Positions 37,890 through 47,400 of a stretch of DNA of 64,000 nucleotides are shown in pieces. The DNA lies in the NCBI GenBank assembly GCA_965247425.1, contig OZ252023.1:1116001-1180000 (forward strand), written 5' to 3'. The first letter of the stretch is position 1; each line of letters begins with the position of its first letter. The stretch is from CAZOZZ01 sp965247425. GTDB lineage: Bacteria > Acidobacteriota > Terriglobia > 20CM-2-55-15. The notes beneath the pieces are model-generated. The model made no database searches and was not told the origin of the DNA. It saw nothing but the letters and a program-made list of their open reading frames with translations. The translations under genes were made by a program, and so were the position numbers.

Positions 37890-37940
37890 AGGGTTTGGAC
37901 GTTGCCGCCTGACCGGTGAGCGGCAACGCTCACAAACCCT
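37890..37940 (+). promoter_or_regulatory. long hairpin before a mobile-element gene (attenuator-like)
   Basis: Outer arms AGGGTTTG/CAAACCCT (37890-37897, 37933-37940) and inner arms GTTGCCGC/GCGGCAAC (37901-37908, 37920-37927) stack into one structure. TTAACTTTTTA follows, then the GGAGG of the next gene. This looks like a terminator or attenuator. Confidence 0.55.
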
Positions 37941-37965
37941 TAACTTTTTAGGAGGCAACACAATC

Positions 37966-38223
37966 ATGGCTAATCACAAGAAACCCGTCGCTGAAGTCCG
38001 AATCGGAAGCGTCAAGGCTGCGATTTGGGAAAACGAAGCCGGAGGCCGCACGAGGCACAACGTCACTTTCTCGCGCCTCTACAAAGACGGCGATCAGTGG
38101 AAAACCACGCCGAGCTTCGGTCGTAACGACCTGCTGGTGCTCGCCAAGGTCGCCGATCAAGCTCACTCGCGCATCTTCGAGCTCCAGCAGCACGAAGAGG
38201 ATGACCCTGATGACGAGTCCTAG
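37966..38223 (+). CDS. conserved plasmid/ICE small protein (85 aa)
   Basis: ATG 37966 follows AGGAGG. The sequence AEVRIGSVKAAIWENEAGGRTRHNVTFSRLYKDGDQWKTTPSFGRNDLLVLAKVADQAH is a pattern seen in small proteins of conjugative and integrative elements, with a beta-rich, possibly single-strand-DNA-binding fold. The activity is not known. It starts a run of three short genes separated by near-identical hairpins. Confidence 0.55.
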   Translation: MANHKKPVAEVRIGSVKAAIWENEAGGRTRHNVTFSRLYKDGDQWKTTPSFGRNDLLVLAKVADQAHSRIFELQQHEEDDPDDES

Positions 38224-38248
38224 GTGCGACGCGCCTTCCAAGTCGAGC

Positions 38249-38268
38249 GGCGGGGCTTTGGCCCCGCC
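38249..38268 (+). terminator. GGCGGGGC/GCCCCGCC hairpin, copy 1
   Basis: Perfect 8-bp stem with TTTG loop between two genes. The same hairpin recurs at 38580-38599. It lacks a T-tract after the stem, so it may stabilise RNA ends rather than terminate. Confidence 0.5.
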
Positions 38269-38298
38269 GTCGATTCTTGACCGAAAGGAGAGATCAAC

Positions 38299-38569
38299 AT
38301 GAGCTATATCGTTAGTGAAGTTTACGATGCATTTGTCTCTAGTGGCGTCGCCCGAAGAAAAAGCCAAGGCCGCCGCTGCGGTGCTTGCGAACAAAGAGAC
38401 CTTGGCCTCTAAGCAAGACTTGCAGAAAGAAATTGCCGAACTCAAGGTCGAAATCGCCACTGAGTTCAAAGCGCTCTATCGCTACCTTTGGTTGGTCGGC
38501 GCAGGCATCGTTGCGATGGTCGCCGCCCTCAACGCCATGCTAATTGCCCTCAACAAGCTCTTCTCTTGA
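38299..38569 (+). pseudogene. small coiled-coil membrane protein, frameshifted
   Basis: ATG 38299 after AAAGGAG gives MSYIVSEVYDAFVSSGV and then runs out of frame. An extra G at about 38349 (GTCGCCCGAAG) explains it: the next frame continues PEEKAKAAAAVLANKE, a heptad region and a C-terminal hydrophobic segment (YLWLVGAGIVAMVAALNAMLIAL). This matches small DUF1640/CCDC90-like proteins of mobile elements (start MxxxxxxVYDAxxxAGVPEEKAKAAA). The shift may be a sequencing error. Confidence 0.6.
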
Positions 38570-38579
38570 GGGGCGCAGC

Positions 38580-38599
38580 GGCGGGGCTTTGGCCCCGCC
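38580..38599 (+). terminator. GGCGGGGC/GCCCCGCC hairpin, copy 2
   Basis: Same 20 bases as the copy at 38249-38268, again placed right after a small gene and about 40 bases before the next start. Confidence 0.5.
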
Positions 38600-38638
38600 G
38601 CCGTCATCCTAAGCCTGATGACAAAAGGAGACATGAAT

Positions 38639-38818
38639 ATGAGTGGAGAAATCGTTGCTATTCTGGCCGTAGGCGGCGGGCGGGCTGGCATCATCCTCAC
38701 CGGTAATTATGCACTGCGCGGTGACGTAACCGAACTGCGCGAGCGCATGGCGCACCTGCAAGGACTATTAGAAGGGTTGCGGGAAGCCATTACTGTGCGG
38801 GAAGCGTCTGGCTCATGA
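38639..38818 (+). CDS. small membrane-anchored protein (59 aa)
   Basis: ATG 38639 is preferred over 38633 because AAAGGAG is then eight bases away. An N-terminal hydrophobic segment (IVAILAVGGGRAGIILTG) is followed by a helix NYALRGDVTELRERMAHLQGLLEGLREAI. This two-part shape recurs beside plasmid genes. The GGGRAG inside the membrane segment is odd and may reflect sequence change. Function unknown. Confidence 0.5.
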   Translation: MSGEIVAILAVGGGRAGIILTGNYALRGDVTELRERMAHLQGLLEGLREAITVREASGS

Positions 38819-38831
38819 AACAGGACGTGTC

Positions 38832-39404
38832 GTGGCCGTGATTGATGGTGACACCATTAAGGTCCGCATGGGTTGGACTACCCAAACCGTTCGTCTTATC
38901 GGCGTCGATGCTCCTGAAACCAAGCACCCCCTCAAAGGATCGGAGGCGGGCGGTAGACGCGCTACCCGATTTGCCCGGCGGCGGCTTTTTGGGCGCAAGA
39001 TTCGCCTTGTCAAAGATCCCGTCGCCGATACCCGCGACCGCTACGGGCGGCTCCTGCGTTACGTCTACCTGGAGGGCGAAAACTTTAATGCGACCTTGAT
39101 TCGCCAGGGCTACGCTCGCGCCTACCGCCGGTTTCCCTACTCTCGAAAGCGGAAATTCTTGTGGCTCGAAGGGCAAGCAAAACGCGCCGGAAGGTCACGC
39201 CTCCGGCGTCCTCGTTTCGTCGGTGCAAAGCGAATCCTATTCTCTAAGATTCTATTTTACTGCGCTCAGCTTCTTGTCCTCACGGTTGGGTTTACTTGGG
39301 TCTGGCGCTCTACTCTCGGACTTCCGACTTCTCAGAGTCATCTTGCGCTGGCTGTTCTGGCCGGGATCATGCTGCTCGTCAGTTTCGTTTTGCGCTCTCG
39401 CTGA
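38832..39404 (+). CDS. thermonuclease (SNase)-family protein with a C-terminal membrane part
   Basis: The SNase pattern is clear: VAVIDGDTIKVRMG, VRLIGVDAPETKHP (catalytic Arg and Glu) and RDRYGRLLRYVYLEG (second catalytic Arg), then LIRQGYARAYRRFPYS. The open frame extends further upstream (…HETGRVVAVIDGDT), so the true start may be earlier, at a non-ATG codon, and may include a signal peptide; GTG 38832 is a minimum. Two hydrophobic segments near the end (ILFYCAQLLVLTVGF; LALAVLAGIMLLVSFVL) suggest membrane attachment. Such nucleases occur on conjugative elements. Confidence 0.75.
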   Translation: MAVIDGDTIKVRMGWTTQTVRLIGVDAPETKHPLKGSEAGGRRATRFARRRLFGRKIRLVKDPVADTRDRYGRLLRYVYLEGENFNATLIRQGYARAYRRFPYSRKRKFLWLEGQAKRAGRSRLRRPRFVGAKRILFSKILFYCAQLLVLTVGFTWVWRSTLGLPTSQSHLALAVLAGIMLLVSFVLRSR

Positions 39405-39645
39405 TGCTCCTGATTTGGCCCCTTCGCCTTCGGCGCGACTCTCCCTTAGCTCGATTCTCATGGCCCAGACCCATTCAAATCCTCATTCACCATATGGGAC
39501 ACTCATCGTGCCTCCCTATATCACCCTAACCCATTACCTCGGGGGTCACCCAAAAGCGGCCATTAAAGGTCACCTGAAAACCGGCCAACGGAACTGAGGC
39601 CCGGGACATTGACAACGGCGGTAAGCCGAATAGGCTTCCGTCGGT

Positions 39646-41208
39646 ATGAGCAATGTCTTGAGCGCCGAAAAGAAACAACAAGTTATCGCACTGGGACGGC
39701 TCGGATGGCCGCTACGGCGGATCGAGAAGGCGACCGGTGTACGTCGGGAAACGGCAGGGTCCTACCTTCGAGCGGCCGGGATCGCGGTGCGACCACCCGG
39801 GGGTTGGGGTAAACGGGCACCGTCAAAACCGGCCAACGGGGTGACCACCGACTCTGCTGGCCTGGATTTGCCCGGTCTGGACCTGCCCGCCGCCCCAGAA
39901 CCGCCTTCGGCTAGCGCCTGCGCACCGTATCGGGAGATCATCGAGTTGGGTTTGGGCCGTGGCCGCAACGCCATGTCCATCTGGCAAGATCTGGTTTCGG
40001 ATCACGGCTTTACGGGAAGCTATCAGTCCATGAAGCGCTTCGTGCGCAAGCTGCGTGGATCCCAGCGTCCCGGAGCGGTGGGAATCATCCAGACCCAGGC
40101 TGGGGAAGAAGGCCAAGTCGACTACGGTGACGGACCGATGGTGCGCCATCCGAAGACGGGCAAGTACCGACGCACGCGGCTGTTCGTGATGACGTTGGGC
40201 TACAGCCGTAAAGCGGTTCGGCTGCTCCGGTTCCGCTCCAGTTCCCGAATCTGGGCCGAGCTGCACGAGACCGCGTTTCGCCGGCTTGGAGGCAGTCCCC
40301 GGTGCATCGTTCTGGACAACCTTCGCGAGGGCGTCATTGTTCCGGATTATTACGATCCGACACTGAATCCGCTGTTTAAGGATGTGCTGGCTCACTACGG
40401 CGTGGTGGCCCTGCCCTGCCGGGTTCGGGATCCCGATCGAAAAGGGAAGGTCGAGGCCGGCGTCGCTCACGCACAGAAAACCCCTCTGAAGGGAGTCCGC
40501 TTCGAGAGTCTGGAAGAGGCGCAGGCCCATCTGGACCGATGGGAAACGCGCTGGGCCGATACACGCATCCACGGCACGACCAAGCGGCAGGTCGCCGCCA
40601 TGTTCGCCGAAGAGAAGCCGTCACTGCTCCCGCTGCCGGTGGAACCGTTCCGCTACTACCAATACGGGGACCGCGTCGTCCACCTGGACGGTTGCGTGGA
40701 AGTGGAGGCCGCCTATTATGGTTTGCCTCCCGGTTGGATCGGACGCATCGTCAAAGTGCAGTGGGATACACTCCACGTCCGGATCCTGGATCCGGAGACC
40801 CATCAGTTACTACGCGAACATGTCGGCCAGAAACGGGGCGGGTACCGTGTCCGTCCCGAGGACAATCCGAAAACGACGCCGGTGACCACCGTCCAATTGC
40901 TTGCCCGGGCGGATCGTGCCGGATCTCACATCGGCGAACTGGCCAAAGCCATCCATCTCCGCCAGGGCGAGGCGGCCATCCGCCGTATCCTGGGCCTGTT
41001 CTCCCTGGCCAAAAAATACGGTGTCTCCGCCGTCGAGGATGCCGCAGCCGCGGCACTCGAACTCCACGTCCATGACTACCGTTTCGTTCGCCGCTATCTG
41101 GAGCGGCGGCCACCACTGACTCTCCGCCAAGTCGACCCCTTAATCCGCGAGCTGACCCACTATCGCGATCTCATCAACCTCAAAATTCAGGAGCCAGAAC
41201 AACAATGA
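39646..41208 (+). CDS. istA: IS21-family transposase IstA
   Basis: A 520-residue transposase. The N-terminal HTH is ALGRLGWPLRRIEKATGVRRETAGSYLRAAG. The DDE core shows GEEGQVDYGDGPMV (first Asp), CIVLDNLREGVIVPDY (second Asp) and RVRDPDRKGKVEAGVAHAQ (catalytic Glu). The C-terminus has the YQYGDRVVHLDGCVEVEAAYYGLPPGWIG barrel part. The length is full and no frameshift is seen. It overlaps istB by four bases (ATGA), as usual. Confidence 0.95.
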   Translation: MSNVLSAEKKQQVIALGRLGWPLRRIEKATGVRRETAGSYLRAAGIAVRPPGGWGKRAPSKPANGVTTDSAGLDLPGLDLPAAPEPPSASACAPYREIIELGLGRGRNAMSIWQDLVSDHGFTGSYQSMKRFVRKLRGSQRPGAVGIIQTQAGEEGQVDYGDGPMVRHPKTGKYRRTRLFVMTLGYSRKAVRLLRFRSSSRIWAELHETAFRRLGGSPRCIVLDNLREGVIVPDYYDPTLNPLFKDVLAHYGVVALPCRVRDPDRKGKVEAGVAHAQKTPLKGVRFESLEEAQAHLDRWETRWADTRIHGTTKRQVAAMFAEEKPSLLPLPVEPFRYYQYGDRVVHLDGCVEVEAAYYGLPPGWIGRIVKVQWDTLHVRILDPETHQLLREHVGQKRGGYRVRPEDNPKTTPVTTVQLLARADRAGSHIGELAKAIHLRQGEAAIRRILGLFSLAKKYGVSAVEDAAAAALELHVHDYRFVRRYLERRPPLTLRQVDPLIRELTHYRDLINLKIQEPEQQ

Positions 41209-41960
41209 ACCTCATCGAACTCCAAAAAGCGCTGCGCCAACTCCGCCTGGGCGGCATCGCCGAAGTCCTCGAAACCCGTCTCCATCAGGCACAGGCCGAA
41301 GCCATGGCGCCCATCGACCTGATCTCCTCTCTGGTCTCGGACGAGTTGGCCCGCCGCGGCACCCGACTGCTTGAACGGCGCCGAAAACAAGCCCAGTTCC
41401 GCGATCCCCAGAAGACACTCCAGGACTTTGACTTCACATTTAACAAGAAAATGAATCGCGGTCTGGTCTTCGATCTCGCTACTGCCACCTTCATCGCCCG
41501 CCACGAAGATGCTCTGTTTCTCGGTCCACCCGGCACCGGCAAGAGTCATCTGGCCCAGGCGATCGGACTGGCCGCAATCCTCCAGGGCTATCGGGTCCTC
41601 TATCGTGAAACCCACGCCCTGCTCGACGACATCGCCGAAGCCACTATCGACGGCAACCGCAGGAAACACATGGAATCGCTCGCGACCGTGCCGCTGCTGA
41701 TCATCGATGATCTGGGAATGCGCAAGCTCCCCCCGACCGCCGCCGAGCAACTCCTCGAGATCGTCATGCGACGTTACGAACGGACCAGCACCCTGCTCAC
41801 TTCAAATCGTCCGGTTGAGGATTGGGGGAAACTATTAGGGGATAGTGCCGCCGTGACTGCCATGCTCGACCGCCTCCTCCATCATGGCCACATTCTTAAG
41901 TGTGGCCCACGGAGTTGGCGTACTAAAACAGGCTTGCCCGATCACGGCAACTCGCGGTAA
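41205..41960 (+). CDS. istB: IS21-family helper ATPase IstB
   Basis: A 251-residue AAA+ protein related to DnaC. It shows Walker A GPPGTGKSHLAQAIG, Walker B LLIIDDLGM and sensor LLTSNRPVEDWG. IstB activates IstA and gives target immunity-like behaviour. It starts in the istA stop and is complete. Confidence 0.95.
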   Translation: MNLIELQKALRQLRLGGIAEVLETRLHQAQAEAMAPIDLISSLVSDELARRGTRLLERRRKQAQFRDPQKTLQDFDFTFNKKMNRGLVFDLATATFIARHEDALFLGPPGTGKSHLAQAIGLAAILQGYRVLYRETHALLDDIAEATIDGNRRKHMESLATVPLLIIDDLGMRKLPPTAAEQLLEIVMRRYERTSTLLTSNRPVEDWGKLLGDSAAVTAMLDRLLHHGHILKCGPRSWRTKTGLPDHGNSR

Positions 41961-42081
41961 AACAACCTGGTCCCGGGCCGCCTTCATTGGCCGGTTTTGA
42001 GGTGACCTTCGTTGGCCGGTTTTGGGGTGACCCTTGAGGGTTATAATTACAGCAGATATAATCTATGAAAGAGGGCAAGAA

Positions 42082-43363
42082 ATGGCTAACCCAAGGGGTG
42101 AAGGTGTGAAGCTTGGTTTTGATGGCAGTCTGAGGCTTGAATTTCATGGGGTAAAGGTCACATCGGATGCCGGACTTCTCGCCTATCGTGACCTGGACGA
42201 GGCGTTGGCTTTATTCGATAGTGTACCCTCAGTTTTTGACGATTCGCGGACCGGGCGCAACATCCAGCACCACCTCGCGTCGTTGCTGCGCCAATCAGTA
42301 TACAGCCGCCTGGCTGGCTATGAAGATGTCAACGATGGTCATCGTTTATCGGTGGATCCGACTATGCGGAGGATCACTGGAAAGAAGATCGACAAGAAGA
42401 ATGCCGCCAGTGCCAACACAATGGGTCGATTTGAGACCCAGATGCTGTCTGTTAAGGACAACCTCAAAGCCCTTTCGGAAGTCAATGCCCAATGGGTGGA
42501 ACGAGCACTGGAGAAGACCGCTCATCGACGAATCATTCTGGATATGGACAGTTCAGCCAGCCCGGTCCATGGCGAGCAAGAAGACTCTGCCTACAACGGC
42601 CATTTTGGATGCACCTGCTACCATCCCCTGTTTTGTTTTAACCAGTTCGGAGATTGCGAAGGTGCAATGCTTCGCCCCGGCAACGTTCACAGCGCGGATC
42701 GCTGGAAGGAGCTACTGGAACCAATCGTGGCTCGCTACGAGAAGAAGAAAGTCCGCAAATACTTTCGGGGGGATGCCGCCTTCGCCAAGCCGGAGATTTA
42801 TCAATACCTGGAGAAGAGAGGCTTTTTGTATGCCATCCGGCTTCCCGCCAACCAGGTGCTTCAAGAAAAGATTGAACACCTGCTGACCCGGCCAGTGGGT
42901 CGTCCACCCCGAAAACCCGTCGTCTGGTTTGCCGATTTCAGCTATCAAGCCGCCAGTTGGGACCGGCCTCGACGGGTGATTGCCAAGGTCGAGTGGCATC
43001 GCGGCGAACTCTTTCCGAGAGTCGGTTTCATCGTGACCAATATGAGCGCGCAAGCTCCAGGGGTGGTTCACTTTTACAATGGGCGTGGCACCGTCGAGCA
43101 GTGGATCAAGGAAGGGCAAGTATGCGTTGAACTGGACACGACTCTCCTGCCAGCGCTTTGTCCCGAATCAGGTGAGGTTGGGTCTGTTCGTTTTGGCCTA
43201 TAACCTGGGCAATTTCCTGCGGCGGCTGGTCCTCCCTAGAAGCATCAAACACTGGTCCCTTCGCAGCCTATTGACTAAGCTGATCAAGATCGGAGCGAAG
43301 GTAGTTTGGCATAGCCGGATCGTCACATTTCAGATGGCGGAGTGTCTCGGATTGACCGATTGA
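42082..43363 (+). pseudogene. IS1380-type transposase, broken by a frameshift
   Basis: From ATG 42082 (after GAGGGCAAGAA) the protein reads VKLGFDGSLRLEFHGVKVTSDAGLLAYRDLDEALALFDS, then LDMDSSASPVHGEQE and FRGDAAFAKPEIYQYLE, the IS1380 pattern with both aspartates. An extra G near 43117 (GAAGGGCAAG) throws the frame; the next frame continues KYALNWTRLSCQRFVPNQVRLGLFVLAYNLGNFLRRL to 43363. It is a different lineage from the 472-residue copy. No clear terminal repeats were found. Confidence 0.8.
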
Positions 43364-43600
43364 GATGGAGTACAGCTTAGCGTTCAGTGTTTCTGATCGA
43401 GCAACTGGAGAGGTGTCTCCGATTATCAGATTTTGCCAAAAGCATCTTGAAAACCAGTGATCACAGGCCCTTTTCAGCCGAAGGATGGGGGAAGGAACGG
43501 TTGATTCAAGGTTGGGGGACTGATAGGTTTTGATCATTCATCATGTAGAGGTCAGAGGAACTCACATCCGAAGTTGATATGAGGAATGTCGGTTTCATCT

Positions 43601-43783
43601 ACTTGTTTTGGGTTTAGTCAGGTGCTACGAATGTGCCGGAAAGCCGGGATGGTGCGGATGGGGCATGTGGCGCTAGACGGAACGAAGATGCGAGCCAATG
43701 CATCGCGGCATAAGGCGATGAGCGACGGGCGGATGAAGAAGGCGGAGACAGAAATCGCCCGATTAGGAGACGAAGACCTATGA
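43601..43783 (+). pseudogene. IS1182-type transposase fragment
   Basis: About 55 residues of a transposase, QVLRMCRKAGMVRMGHVALDGTKMRANASRHKAMSDGRMKKAE, matching the strand with the DGTK motif in IS1182/IS5-type transposases. Nothing before or after continues it. Confidence 0.7.
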
Positions 43784-44469
43784 ATAAAATCAACACGGGC
43801 GGTTCCCATTCGGAGAAATTTTTAACGACCTGGAGTGACCCTGGAAAGGTAAGGCGGCTCACCGTTGACATTGGGTCGAATAGAACATGCTTCATCGTGG
43901 TCATTGCACTGATGCTCGGTGTCTGCCTGGCAGTTCCAGCGTTTTCCAGCGTCTTGGCTGTCAGTATCGAACAACTGTCCCAATCGTCTCAGCTTATTTT
44001 TGAAGGTGAAGTCATCGGCATGACTTCCAATTTCAACGCCAATCGAACCAGCATTCACACCACTGTGACGTTCCGCGTGGTGGACGTCATCAAGGGAGCC
44101 TACAGCCAAACCGAAATCGCGTTGCGGTTTCTGGGAGGCACGGTTGGCGGAATCAGGCTGAATGTTTCCGATTCAACGCTTCCCGAAATCGGGGAGGCGG
44201 GCATCTACTTCGTGGAATCCCTGGAGCGTTTTCAAGTCAATCCACTCTACGGCTCGGACCAGGGCCACTTCTTGATCGTCGAATCGGGCCGTCAACGAAT
44301 CATGGCCGCTCGGAATGGACGTACTGTCGCCGGATTGCCCGCCGTTGATCAGCCGCGAGCCACAGGACTGAGTGATGGAGTCGCGCGTGGGCTGTCTCTA
44401 AGAGAAGCTGGCGGGGCTACTGCCGGCGTAACGGTATTCGAGTTCAAGCAGGCGATCCGTCAGTACTAG
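43780..44469 (+). CDS. exported hypothetical protein preceding a metalloprotease gene
   Basis: ATG 43780 has AGGAG at a good distance, but the first 35 residues look unlike the rest and may come from transposon DNA. A hydrophobic signal-like segment follows (CFIVVIALMLGVCLAVPAFSSVLA), so a later start is possible. The mature part has a beta-rich core (LIFEGEVIGMTSNFNANRTSIHTTVTFRVVDVIKGAY ... ALRFLGGTVGGIRLNV), a pattern seen beside secreted metalloprotease genes in environmental bacteria. Its stop overlaps the GTG at 44469, so it is coupled to the next gene and may be exported with it. Confidence 0.6.
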   Translation: MNKINTGGSHSEKFLTTWSDPGKVRRLTVDIGSNRTCFIVVIALMLGVCLAVPAFSSVLAVSIEQLSQSSQLIFEGEVIGMTSNFNANRTSIHTTVTFRVVDVIKGAYSQTEIALRFLGGTVGGIRLNVSDSTLPEIGEAGIYFVESLERFQVNPLYGSDQGHFLIVESGRQRIMAARNGRTVAGLPAVDQPRATGLSDGVARGLSLREAGGATAGVTVFEFKQAIRQY

Positions 44470-44480
44470 TGGCAACTACC

Positions 44481-47400
44481 ATGAGGAAACCGTCCGTACT
44501 CCTGGCATGGCTGGTGTTCAGTTTGGTCGTCATGTTTTCGATGTCGGTCGAGGCCTATGAGTTCCTCAAAGACGAACCCAAATGGCCCTCCCCGGCGGCG
44601 ACCTTTAGGGTCGACATATCCGGTGCCGGTGGTGCCGATGGTTTGTGGAATACGGCCTTCGAAACTGCGATGGCGCGCTGGAACGATGCAACCATCTTCG
44701 AATTCAGAATAGTGCGCGACACTTTCGAGGATCCGTGCGACGGCGTGCCCAATTTAATCAGCAACGGAGATGATGAGAATGGAGTGGCGTTTACGGACGA
44801 TATTTGTGGGGACGCCTTTGGCGCCGAGGCCCTAGCCTATACGAAAGGGTGGACGATAGAAGATTCAATCACCCAAGCGAATATTTTCTTTAATAAAGCA
44901 GTTGACTGGGACGTCCACGGGGAGGTCCACGATGGGAATATTTTCGGGCCAACCTCGGCAAAGGACTTCCGCCGTGTTGCGGTACACGAACTCGGCCATG
45001 CGCTCGGACTGGACCACGAGGACGATGTCCCGGCCATCATGTCCACGGATTATTCCGGCATTCAAGTCCTCGTAACGCCACAATGCGATGATATTGCGGG
45101 CGTCCGGGCGCTGTACCAAAACGAAGACGAAGATTGGCCCTGTCCGATTAATTACAGTTCTTCGGATGCGACATGGATTTCCGGCCCATCGGGGCGGGTA
45201 ACGGGCAGCAATGTCAACGCCACCGACCAAACCGATGAACCCGCGGCGCTCGGGAGCCGGTCGGTGTGGTGGGAGTGGAGACCCCCTTCGGACGGAACGT
45301 TGACAGTCGACACCGCTGGCAGCAGTTTCGATACGACCCTCGGTGTGTACGAGCTAACTTATGTTTATGCTGCGTTCGACAAAACGAGACTTGCGGAAAA
45401 TGATGATGCTGCCGGAAACCAAAGCCGCGTGACTCTCTACGTGACAGAGGGGAAACCCTACATGTTGCGGGTCGCCGGATACGGTGGCGCCACGGGCGAC
45501 ATCGTCCTCAACTGGGACCTCTCACAGGCTCCGCCACAGTCGTCTGAATCCGAATCGTTCTCAATCCCGAATCTGGGAGGGTGGTCCGTCACGAGCGACG
45601 GAACGGAAGCGGCCACGAAGATGGGCTATGGGCGCATCCGTGCGGACGCGGGTTCGACCACGCCTTCCGGGATCGCCATTTTCGGACTCAGGCAGGGCGG
45701 CGTGCTCGTTTCCGAGGCGGGCGTCCCGGCAACCGAGGCTGTCCGGGAAGGGCGGATATTTGCCGAAGTGAACGGCCCGGTCAATACCGGATTGGCCATC
45801 GCCAATCCGAACGACGCCCCGGCCACCATCGACTTCTATTTCACCGACACCGGCGGCAACCGTTTCGGCGAGGGCCGCTACGAGTTGCGTGCGCACGAAC
45901 AGATTGCGAAATTCCTGAGTGATGCCCCATTCAACAGTGGAAGCGCGGTACTGGGAACCTTCACGTTTACCTCATCCGCGCCCATCGCCGTCGTCGCTTT
46001 ACGGGGATTGACCAACCAGGCCGACGAGTTCCTGATGACGACGCTCCCGGTCGCGCCCCTGTCGTCGGCCGCTACGGCCTCTACGGATACGGTGTACTTC
46101 CCTCATTTCGCCGATGGTAGCGGATGGGCGACCGAGGTCATTCTGGTGAACCCGACGGATGCAACGATCACGGGAACGGTCCGCTTCCTTGGACCGGGCA
46201 GCGGGGCGATGACGGCTTCTCGTGCGACCCTCACGCTTGACGACGGCCGGACCGAATCGGACTTTGCGTACTCGATTCCTCCCCGCAGTTCCCAGAAATT
46301 CACAACCTCGAATCCATCGCGCCCGGTATCCAGCGGCTCCGTGCGCGCGATTCCCAACCAGGGGAGCGCCGCACCCTCCGGTCTGGTTGTCTTTTCCTAT
46401 ACTACCCCGGGTGGAAAGACCGTTTCGGAATCCGGCGTGTCCGCGCTGCCGGCGGGATCGGCATTTCGTGTCTATGCCGAATTGTCCGGCACGCCAGGCC
46501 GGATGGGCTCGATAAGAACCGGACTGGCCATCGTCAACACGGCCGATACGTCCACGACGGTGACTCTGGAGCTGACGGAGCTGGATGGAACCCTGGCGGC
46601 CCCGCCGGCCACGCTGTCGCTTCCACCGTCGGGTCAGGTGGCCCTTTTCCTGGACGAGATCATCGTCTCGCGGCCGGGCCATTACTCCGGAGTGCTCCGG
46701 GTCACTTCGACCGCCGATGTCGCCATCGTGGGACTGCGGTTGCGCATCAACGAAAGGGGCGAGCTCAAGATGACGACCACCCCGCCATCGGAGGAAACGG
46801 GCGCGTCGACCACGGCGGACAGATTCTTCCCGCATTTCGTGGACTCCGCGGGGTGGTCCACGCAGTTCATACTGTTCAGCGGGACCGCGGGCGGGGCCTC
46901 GTCCGGAACATTGGGTTTTATCGATCCCCAGGGGGCGCCGCTGGATCTGCCCGTTGCGCCGACTGAGACGGTTCCCCCGGCAGAGGTTCCGGATGCGGAA
47001 ACGGACCGCCAGGCGCTGGAGGCGTTGTACGACGCGACCGGCGGCCCGACTTGGACCCGTAGCGCGAATTGGAAGACGGAGGCGCCACTGCGCCAGTGGT
47101 ACGGCGTGACAACGAATGCCGATGGCCGGGTTACCAAGCTGATTCTCCTCGACAACGAGCTGAGCGGGACGATTCCGGCCGAGCTGGGCAACCTGACCAA
47201 CCTCCAAGTTCTGGCTATCGCCATCAACGGGCTGAGCGGGACGATTCCGGCCGAGCTGGGCAACCTGACCAACCTCCAGTATCTGGATCTCAGACTCACC
47301 GGGCTGAGCGGGCCGATCCCGGCCGAACTGGGCAACCTGACCAACCTCCAGGAGCTGTTGCTCTCATTCAACCAGCAGCTGAGCGGGCCGATTCCGGCCG

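Larger units (their letters stand above)
39541..42036. mobile_element. IS21-family insertion sequence (intact istAB)
   Basis: About 2.5 kb. The left end has two copies of GGTCACC...GCGGCC/CCGGCC motifs (39543-39591); the right end has two inverted copies (CCGGTTTTGAGGTGACC and CCGGTTTTGGGGTGACCC, 41988-42033). These multiple subterminal repeats are typical of IS21. The exact edges and target duplication are not certain. Confidence 0.85.
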
